Assembly (NCBI GenBank): GCA_029339195.1
Contig: JAPTJF010000094.1
Location: 62,001 to 126,000 of the forward strand
Origin: Micractinium sp. NFX-FRZ
Lineage: Eukaryota; Chlorophyta; Trebouxiophyceae; Chlorellales; Chlorellaceae
DNA length: 64,000 nt
Reading direction: 5' to 3'
Shown here: positions 43,909 through 64,000 of the stretch, piece by piece
How the letters are laid out: every line of letters starts with the position of its first letter
How positions within the stretch are numbered: the stretch's first letter is position 1
Translations under genes and position numbers: made by a program
Notes under the pieces: model-generated
What the model was told of the DNA's origin: nothing
What the model saw: the letters and a program-made list of their open reading frames with translations, nothing else
Database searches by the model: none

Positions 43909-46900
43909 TTAGCGCCGAACACCCCAACGCTCCGCCAGCTCAGCCGCCATGTGCTGCAGCTCTTGTATGGCCCCGCCCAGGCCAGCCAGGCCGCCGACCA
44001 CTGGCAGCCCGCCAACTAGTGGCATCACTCCTGCAGGCGCTGGCGCGCCGGCAAAAGGCGCGCCGGGAAAAGGGACCAGCCCCCCGATTGGCAGCCCTCC
44101 CGCTGCCGCCGCCGCTGCTGCACCGCGACCCACAGGCAGCGCCTGCTGCTGCTGCTGCTGCTCTTGGAGCTGCCGTCGGGCCCCACGGCGTGGCTGCTGC
44201 TGCTGCTGCTGCTCCTGGCGGGCCGCCCACTGCGCGGCGCGCTGCGCGGCCCGCTGCTGCTGTCGCTGCCGAGCCACCGCATGCGCCGCTGCCAGCGCTG
44301 CCTGCTGCTGCTGCGCCTGTGCTGCCGCAGCACGGTTCTGCAGCGCCGCCGTCATTGCCGGCGGCGGGCGGAGCCACTGCTCTGCTGCCGGCTTGCAATC
44401 GCAGTAATGGTTGCTTTTGGGCTGCTTGCGCTTGCCGCAGCCGTAGCAAAACCGGGCCCCACAGCGGCAGGCCATGTAGCTGCAGCGGCGGTCAGGTTGG
44501 CGGGCAGGCAGAGCAGGGGTGATCAGGAAATTTATGGGGCACGCAACGGAAGCTCGGTGCACAAGCCGCACAATGGGATGCCAGGCAGGCAGGCGGGCAC
44601 AGATGACGACAGCTGGGGTGCTGGCATGCCGCACCAGCAGCCCCGCCACCCACGACCGGGCAGCGCAGCGCAGCACGGCTTTCTGCCCTGCACGCGCTTG
44701 GCTGCAGGGACATGCAGAGCTGCACGCTGCTCCAACCCGCCCCGCCCGCGCCGCCCAGCGAGGCAGGAGCAGCTGAGTGAGTGGCCCACCTGCACCCCTC
44801 TGTGCGCTCCACCATGACGCCGCAGGCGGGGCACCGCCTCATCCCCTCCTTCTCAGCAAAGTCCAGCAGCGCCTGGTCCTCCTGCAGGCAGGCAAGGGGG
44901 AAGGGCGCAGGCAGTGGGAAATCGGACGAAAAACAAGACAGGGGGGAAGGAGGCCTGCCCTGTACACTCCAGCAGAGCCTGGTGCTGCTGTGGAGGAGTT
45001 ACAAAGGTAGTGCAAGGGGCCCGGAAGGGCAAGTCAGCGGCGGTGCAAACGGTGTAAGATGCGCAGGGTGGGCAGCTGGTGGGCAGCGGCATTGCACAAA
45101 GCCGCGCGGCCAGGCGGCGCAGAGGGCAGCAGGTCGGAGGGCCCCTGCTAACACCAGCGCTGCACTCAAGCGCCCACCTTGCTTCTGAGCGCGCCCGGCT
45201 GTGCCTGCAGGCGTCGGGGTGGGGGCACAAATGAAACCGGCGGGGGAACAGGCGTCAGCAAGGCCACTTAGCCGCGGCGGCTGCCTGCCTGAGGTTGCTG
45301 CATGCTAGAGGGCACTGCAGGAGGGCAGGCGCTGCCATTGCCTGGCGCGTGGATGATTCCAGCAGCCGCGCATGCCGCCTTGGTCCTTGCTGCCGCTGCA
45401 GCCTGCCCGCCCGCCCGCCCCGCACACAGCAGCACCCACCTGGTACTGCGCGCACGTCATGCCATCGTGCCAGGCCACTCCGCAGTTGGCGCACAGCTGG
45501 GACTCGCAGTGGGGGCAGGACATGGCGGTGTCGGCACGCTTGTCGTCTGCGGCCGGGAGGGACACGGGCGGGGCAGCAGATATGCTGTACTCTGAGGAGT
45601 TTTCTGGTGAGTGACGATGTGGGACACAGTGGCGAGGCAGGGAGGGACAGCAGGGCTCCCAGGCGTAGCTTGAGGCAGGGCAAGGAGGCGTCGGGGGGGA
45701 TGCAGGGTCAGGGAGAAAGAGCCGGGCATAGCGGGAGCATGCATGTGCAGCCTGTCACTACCCATCCACCCTGCCCTGCAAAAATATCTGCCCATGCACC
45801 CACCCACCCACCTGCGATCAGCAGCTGGCTGCACTTGGGGTTTGGGCAGAACAGGCGGGCGCCCTCGCCCACCGCCGCCTCCGTCTCCATCTGCACGTGT
45901 GGTTGGGGTGGTGGGGCAGGCGGGATGTGTGAGCGGTGGGGTGGGGGGCAGTTGCAGGGACGTACAAACCAAGTCAGTTGGCGTAGACCTGACGTTCCCT
46001 GCAATGGAGGTGAGCATCCTTGTAACGATCATCCAGGCAGCTGCATCCAGGCAGCTGCAACCTTCAAGCGAACAGGCAGGCAGGCAGGCGGGCGGGGTGG
46101 GCTTCAAACTCCCCACCTCCCACCGCCTCCCGTCCATGCCACCCTGCTAGCCCCCACTTCCGCCCGTCCTGCCCACCCACCCACCTAACCCGCAGCACCC
46201 ACCTTGCCCAGCGTGGCCTGCTCCTCTGCTGTCAGCACCAGCCCGCACTCTGCCGCACTGAGCTCCTTCTTGCAGTCTGGCAGCGGGCAGACAATAGGGA
46301 ACACCCGGTCCGCCACCTTGCCGCTGACAAACTCCCGCAGGCAGGGCAGGCAGAAGGCGTGGCGGCAGGCAGCTGCACAAGGGCAACAGGGGCAGCAGGC
46401 AATGTGACGCATGGGGCAGGCACTGCGCTGCGCGGCTGGCGAACGCAACGGGTGGCAGGGGCAAATGATGCCGAGGCATGGGGCGGAGGGGTGCGTGCAA
46501 CCGGAGAGCGCCCTGCCAGCTGTGCCTGCCCCTGCATCCCGCCCTCGAACCCATGCCCCAGCACGACTCACTGATGTTGTGCATCATTGCTGGCACATCC
46601 TCAAAACAGATGAAGCAGGGCTGCGGCTCCTCTGCCGGCGCCTCTGCCGGCGGCTGCTGCTGCGGCTGCTGCGCCCGTGCCGGCTCAGCCTGCTGCACCT
46701 CTTGCGTGCGCTGCGGCTGCTGCACATCCTGCAGTCGCTCCTGCTGCGGCACGTCCTGCGGCCACCATGCCTGCAGCAGCTGGCGGTCCTCCGCCTGCTG
46801 CCCCTGCCGCTCACGCTTGCGCCGCTTTGCAGCAGGCAGCGCGGGCGGCCAGTCAGCTGGCTCATCCTGGCTCGCGGTGAGGTCCACAAGGTATTCGTCT

Positions 46901-47192
46901 GGCTGCTGCTCCACCGGCCGATTCCGCCGTCGAGGCTGCTCCGCTGCTGCGGCGGCTGCCGCCGGCGCCGCCGCGCCGCCGCCTTGCCGGCTGCCCAGCA
47001 CTGGCGACTCGCCGCCCGCCAGGTCGATGACCCCTTCATCGCGTGCCCTCCTGCGACCCTTGCGTGGCCGGTCCGCCTGCAGAGGAGCACAGAGGACAGC
47101 TTCGAAACACGGCGCGGCGTGCAAGGCAAACCGGCGCGCCTGCCCCTGTGGCGTACCTCGCGTGTCAGATCTATACAACCGGAGGAAGCCAT
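43909..47192 (-). CDS. RING-between-RING (RBR) E3 ubiquitin ligase with SUMO-interaction-like motifs
   Basis: E3 ligase that takes ubiquitin from E2 onto a RING2 cysteine before substrate transfer. Seven exons; the start is ATG 47192 (MASSGCIDLTRE), spliced to ADRPRKGRRRARDEGVIDLA. The N-terminus has three SIM-like motifs (CIDLT at 6-10, VIDLA at 28-32, LVDLT at 75-79, the last followed by acidic SQDE) and basic clusters (KGRRRAR, KRRKRER) that suggest nuclear location. A Gln-rich linker precedes RING1 (PCFICFEDVP then CRHAFCLPCLREF). The IBR has CPNPKCSQLL and CPHCESQLCANCGVAWHDGM. RING2 reads CPACGVMVERTEGCSYMACR with the catalytic Cys in EGC, then CGARFCYGCGKRKQPKS. The tail is Ala/Gln-rich (CAG repeats) and ends MAAELAERWGVRR-stop. 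It lies downstream of the Prp43 gene on the same strand, 552 bp away. Confidence 0.87.
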
Positions 47193-47744
47193 CCCTGCGG
47201 GTCAGGCCTCCGCAACGCTGGCGCTCGCCTTCCTCAGGCCCTGCGCGGCCGCCAGGTCTTCCAATATCAGCGTATGTGGAGGTGCACAACTCAAAAAAAG
47301 CGCGAGGCGTTCAGTGACGAGCGGCCAGCCGCCATGCTGTGCTGTGCCCACCGGCCTCCACCGTCAAACGCAACGCTGCTTGCACGGCCCATCTTAACCA
47401 TCATTGCAACACCATCCTCGAAAGATAACATGGTGTCATTGCGGGCTATGGCGCAAACCGAGGATTGCATGAAGGACCAGGGGGGCCACCAACAGGAAGG
47501 AGACAAGGACGGACCCGTGGAGGCGGGGACGGCGGCCGCTGATGAAATCAAGTGCACGGGAAAGAGGGAAGGAGCGCTGTTCCTGGGCCAAACAAGAGCC
47601 CGGGAAGAGTAATGTAGGTTAGTGGTGTACACAGTCAGGGCCCCGGGTGCCGTGCGTCGGCAACGTGCTGCCGCCTCTCTCAGGGGGGGCAGCCCAACCG
47701 CCAGCACAGCCCAGAGCACAGCTCTCAGCAGCTGTTCGAAGGCC
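47193..47744. other. Spacer between helicase stop and RBR start
   Basis: Holds the 3' UTR of the helicase and the promoter of the RBR ligase, both on the minus strand. No gene or clear motif seen. Confidence 0.45.
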
Positions 47745-54562
<6,818 letters not shown>

Positions 54563-54930
54563 GCTGCCGCCTGCTGCCGCCTGCTCACCGCTGAGCCACG
54601 CTCACTCTCTGCTGATGCTGGCGGGGACGGGATGCAGGGCCCCTCAAGACCTGACGGGCGCCTGTGGCGTCAGTTCACTGGTGGCTTGTGGGCGCGGTGC
54701 CCTGCTGCTGAATGAAGGTCGAGGGGATGCAGGCAAGGAAGATGGCCTTGCCGATCGCAGGCCTCGCGACTGTCCAAGTCGTGGAGCAAGGTGCAGTGTG
54801 CGCAGGGAGTGCGCCAGACTGCAAGTAGCGTGCTGCATGCTGGCCCGGGCACAAGTGCTGCCGTGCTGCGCTTGAGGAATCGAAGGTTGAGGGGCGCAAG
54901 CTTGAGTCTTTGCGTCTCCACCGGCTCACG
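54563..54930. promoter_or_regulatory. Shared divergent promoter region of Prp43 and NADP-MDH
   Basis: 368 bp between outward-facing start codons. It contains the 5' UTRs and both promoters. No TATA box or recognised light-responsive element was identified by eye. Confidence 0.5.
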
Positions 54931-60200
<5,270 letters not shown>

Positions 60201-61987
60201 GCAGCCTGCCTGGTGCTTGCGTCGCAGCTGGGGTTTGGCAGCGTGCCACGTCGTGGCTTGGTGCCTTCCAACGTCGCCGCCCCCTCCCAGCGCGACCCGT
60301 TGGTGACGCAACCCGACACCCCCCACCTTGGTTTTGGCCCGCATTCCAGGCAGCCGGGTCGCGGGAAGCCAGCCCGGCGCACAAGCAGTCAGCTTCGCGC
60401 CCCGCTCGGCCTGAGGCCATTTGCGTGCCGCTGCCGCCGCTGCTGCCGCCGCGCGTCCCCTTTTTCCTGCCCCTGTTTTTTCACCCACCGTACCACCACC
60501 GTCTAGAACACTCGGTTGCGTCTAGCGCATCTCGGCTTGTCTGAACCCTGCACCCACCTGCTTTCCGCCCTCCCTCTCCATCGCACCGCACCCGCCGCCA
60601 CCTCGGTTCTTTTGCAACAGCAGCTGACCCCACTTGTTGGCTGGCTGCCATGCTTCTGAAAGAATTCACCCCTGCCATGACTCCACAGCTCAGCACAACC
60701 CCCTGCCGGCTAGACCACCCCAATTTATGAAGCTTTTCCCTTCGCTCACCCCTAAACGCCGGCCCACCGCCCTGCCTTGCCCCTCCCTCCTCTCATCCAA
60801 ACACACGATCCATCCATCGGCTCCCCGCCCGGGCTGACGCATGTTTCATTTCCCCACCCGCTGCTTTGGTTTGATATTTCATGCTGCGCTGAAGATGATG
60901 TCCCGCGTTTGTTGTAACAACACATGGTGCGGCTTTTGGAGGGGCAGGGGAAGAGGGACGGGACTAGACCGGGCGCCCCTTGAGTTGCTTTGTGTGGAGA
61001 CGCCAGCAAGAAGAAGAGCCAAGAAGGCACACGGGTGGATGCGACGTTCGGGAGTGGTTGGAAGCATGGTGGACCAGCAAGAAAGTACCAATGCCGGGTG
61101 CCAAGGCTAAAAAGTTATTCACTTGCAAAGTGAATGGTGGCCGCCGACTCGGGAGATGCAGACAGGAAGGATCCCGAGCGTGAACCACCCCCTAATTCCC
61201 AACTGGAGAGGGCGCAGGCGTTCCGACCAGCTACCACATTTTATCCCATGGCCAGCCTGCTACGCTCGACTCTTGAAGGATCCCCCAAGCATGGTACTTA
61301 AGCCACAATCCGGTTGTTGCCACGGTTGCTAACATGAGAGGGTTGCCGTCAGAGGCAGCACTTGTGGCGGAGAGCCTGCGGTTTGTCTGCAACTGTGTGG
61401 GAGGCCAAGAGCTCACTGTTGGTGCGGTTGAAGGCCTGTGGATGCGCAGGGAGGTGGGGAGGCATGCGCTGTGAGAGAGCTGACTTAACGTCGCTTCGGG
61501 TCGCCGGGCAAGATCAGGACCCTGCCCCTGCCCTTCTATCCCGCCGCTGCATGTCGTCGCACCCTACGCATGTATCCCACTGTCTTGTGCAATCTAGCCT
61601 GTCTGCACCATCCCTCCTTGGCCAGCTCAGCCTGACATGAGTGACGCTGTCATGTTGCTGCCTGATGCACCTGCCCAACGCTGAGCACACTCATCATTAG
61701 CACCCGAGTCCCTTTTGTATGTGCCTCTCTGTTCCTTGCGCTCCCCGTGGGCCCTGCGCCTTTGCTTCCACGAAGGCCGCTCCGTGTCATTGCCAGAAGC
61801 AGTGGCTGCTTGCCTGTCTGCTTGATATCTCCTCCATCTGCCTCCGCCTGACCACAAGACTTGACGTAACTATTGTCCCTGCAGGCCAAGCATCAAGTGA
61901 CGGCGGCGGGTGCACGAGGCGGGCGGCAGGCCCTCATGCCCTAGGCACTACCCCGCACCGTCCTCCTGCTCAAAATTTTGCAAACGC
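60201..61987. other. 3' UTR of MDH and spacer before the EGF-like gene
   Basis: No gene is supported. A TGTAA poly(A)-type motif at 60913-60917 suggests a 3' UTR of about 700 nt for MDH. The rest is presumably the promoter of the next gene. Open frames here are short and featureless. Confidence 0.5.
60913..60917 (+). promoter_or_regulatory. Putative TGTAA poly(A) signal of MDH
   Basis: TGTAA in an AT-richer stretch (gtttgttgtaacaacac), about 715 nt after the MDH stop codon. Motif and position only. Confidence 0.4.
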
Positions 61988-64000
61988 ATGGGACAATCTA
62001 TCCGAATGCTGCTGCGGGCAGCGGCGCTGTTGTGTTTTGCTACTGCCGCCTTGTGCGCGGAAGAGCGGACCGAGGTCGGGCCGGCCAAATGCCACCCTGA
62101 CTGCGAGCGGCACGGGTAAGTTCATGGCCCCGCTACCAGCGCGTCCAACGCGTGCCCTGAAGCAAGTGGCTGAAAACCATCCGTTGCCCGTCCTTTTGCC
62201 GCTGTGCAGCTCTTGCGGGGAGGACGGACTCTGCAGGTGATTTCGGCGACATCAGCGCCGACAGCCGGTGCCGCTGTTTCACTGCCGCCGCCGCCAGCCA
62301 GCCACCGCTGCCGCCAGCAGTTGTCGTGCAACAGTGCTGGCCCTTAGCCATTTGCTCGTTGGGTCTGCCATGCCCCCTCATCTGCCCTGCCACAGCCATA
62401 CATTGCTGCTATTCTTGGCGCTGATCAGCTTTTCCTCTCCTGCCTTACGCTCACCTGCCCGCCAATGCAGGTGCCCATTTGGGCGTCTGGGCGAGGCATG
62501 CGAGATCGACTTTTTAGGTCCCTGCCGCCAATTCCCAGACACTGAACGTGCGTGCACCCGAGGCAGCTGGCCATCAGTGCAGCAGGGGGCTGGGTCTGGG
62601 TCGCTGTCTTTCAGAATTGGCGGTAGCACCCAGCAGCTGGCAGCACCCACCAGCAGCCAGGCGTCCAGCGCATTGCCAGCGTAGAGTCCGCCCCTTGTGC
62701 CACTTCCCACTGCTGCCCGCTGCCGTTGTGCCAAGGATGCACATGGAGCTGCAGACAGGCAGGTTCAACTACTATGAAGCCGGAGCCTTCCCGTTTACCG
62801 TTGGTTATGCTGTACTGAACTGGGCTAGAGGCACGCACGTTCTTGAACTGTGGCTGCGGCCCTTTCCTGCCCCCGCCCCTCTTGCAGCCCTCTGCGGTGT
62901 TTCCTTCATGAAGAGTTGCGAGTGCATGAAGCGGTGCAGGGAGTATCATTGCATCAAGGACTCTAAAAGCACCGAGTACTGCCATGGTGGGTGGGGGTTG
63001 ACCTGCGCACTGCCTCCTGGGGTGGGGGGGCGGTGGGGACGCCAGGGACGCCTGCGAATGATTGGGAGCCCGGGGGGCTGGGCAAATAACGTGGCATCCG
63101 CAAGAGCCCACCGCCCCCTGTCAGATTGCGCCTGTACCTCTGCAGGTCCGGTCCCGCCGCCTGACCGTGCCTGCTTCCAGCGCGAGGGGATTGCAGCAGA
63201 AGAGCAGTTTTCCCGCTTTCCGGAGCCAGACGAGCTGGCAGGAAATCAAGTCAAGTGCTACAAAGGCTGGGCAGAGGGCGCGCCGGAGGTCCCGTGCAGG
63301 CATGCTGCGCTGCGCCAAGCTGTGCTGTGCTGTGCCGTGCCGAATTGTGGCACGAGGCACTGGCGTGCTGTGCTGTTGTGCATGCAGCACAACACTAGCG
63401 TGGCGATGTGTTGTGATGCTCGTTGTCTCGGGGTAGTGCTGTGCAGTGCTGCTCGGTGCCCTGCTGCTGCGCATGCCCCTTGCACACACTTCAGGAGGGC
63501 ATACCTGGTGCATGCAGGATGCTGCTGCTTGCCCCGTTCAGCTGTGCACGCACCCATGCACAGTTGTGGGCACGCACTGCTGTAGCAGACGACTGTTTGC
63601 AAATCAGAATGGCAACTCCCCTGCCCCTCCCTTCCCTCCTCCCATTCACCCATCCCCCCAACCACCCACCCACACCTACCAACACCGCTCTGCAGCGAGG
63701 CGGCCGTGTGGAACAGAGACGTCAGCCTGCCGCTGTCTCGGTGCCCAGACAAGTGCAACAGGCGTGGGTGAGTGTTTGGTATAGGAGAGTGCCGCGCAGC
63801 GGGTTGAGGGCTGAGTGCGAGCACCTGTAGTGCTGCATATAATACTGCCTGCAGCACCGCCCGCAAGGTGGGTCCTCATGACTGCCCACAATACTGCTCG
63901 CAATGCTGTTGCCTGGGTGATGGTGCAACGTCTATCGTGCTATCGCAGATGTCTTGCAAGGTGTTCATGGCAGGAACAACAGCTTGGCACAAGCAATGAG
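61988..64000 (+). CDS. Secreted EGF-like protein, probable N-terminus of an exostosin-type (GT47) glycosyltransferase; 3' end outside window
   Basis: ATG 61988 begins a signal peptide or anchor (MGQSIRMLLRAAALLCFATA then ALCAEER). The chain continues VGPAKCHPDCERHG, a 27-nt micro-exon SCGEDGLC (62210-62236), RCPFGRLGEACEIDFLGPCR, PLCGVSFMKSCECMKRCREY, an exon with PPPDRACFQREGIAAEEQFS, VKCYKGWAEGAPEVPC, and EAAVWNRDVSLPLSRCPDKC then NRRG. The C-x3-C-x2-HGxC...CxCPxGRxGxxC pattern is a classic EGF-like module. This layout (EGF, Cys-rich segment, then LSRCPDKCNRRG) resembles the N-terminus of algal exostosin-like proteins that act in the Golgi on wall glycans. The glycosyltransferase domain itself is not in the window, so function is inferred. 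One intron appears to use a GC donor at 63300. Exon boundaries after 63770 are unresolved. Confidence 0.6.

Overview
This window looks like nuclear DNA of a trebouxiophyte green alga of the Chlorella/Micractinium type. It is very GC-rich. Every gene is cut into many short exons by GT-AG introns of about 100-600 bp with (TGCC)n/(GGCA)n-rich filler. Protein features that point to a photosynthetic alga are a plant-type NADH glutamate synthase, a chloroplast NADP-malate dehydrogenase with its C-terminal redox extension, SPPPP-type wall protein repeats and an algal SGNH-hydrolase family. TGTAA, the usual chlorophyte poly(A) signal, lies after several genes. There is no bacterial operon, CRISPR array or intact transposon.

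Layout, left to right: NADH-GOGAT (+, 5' end outside the window, stop at 12726); alanine aminotransferase (-, 20521 to 14451); alanine-glyoxylate aminotransferase (+, 20811-24955); a mitochondrial carrier (-, 29161 to 26319); an RraA-like protein (+, 29582-32159); a spacer with a tRNA-like box B; a membrane-anchored SGNH hydrolase (+, about 33779-40062); a secreted SPPPP protein with four cystine-knot-like repeats (+, 40471-41830); a weak two-exon hypothetical (-, 43189 to 42515); an RBR E3 ubiquitin ligase (-, 47192 to 43909); a Prp43/DHX15 helicase (-, 54562 to 47745); chloroplast NADP-malate dehydrogenase (+, 54931-60200); and the start of a secreted EGF/exostosin-like protein (+, 61988 to beyond the window end). 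Three gene pairs are head-to-head with short shared promoters: AlaAT/AGT, carrier/RraA and helicase/MDH.

The left half has a metabolic theme. GOGAT supplies glutamate, AlaAT moves its amino group to pyruvate, and AGT uses alanine to convert glyoxylate to glycine, probably in the mitochondrion as in chlorophyte photorespiration. A mitochondrial carrier lies next in line.

The two most notable observations are these. (1) The Prp43/DHX15 gene carries two nearly identical U14 box C/D snoRNAs in separate introns, recognised by both 18S-complementary elements, the D box and a perfect terminal stem. (2) Introns in most of these genes contain decayed copies ('echoes') of the adjacent exon end together with its splice site. 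The clearest case is the RraA gene, where three degraded copies precede the real exon. Exon joins were worked out by hand from reading-frame phase and family knowledge, so small boundary errors are possible.
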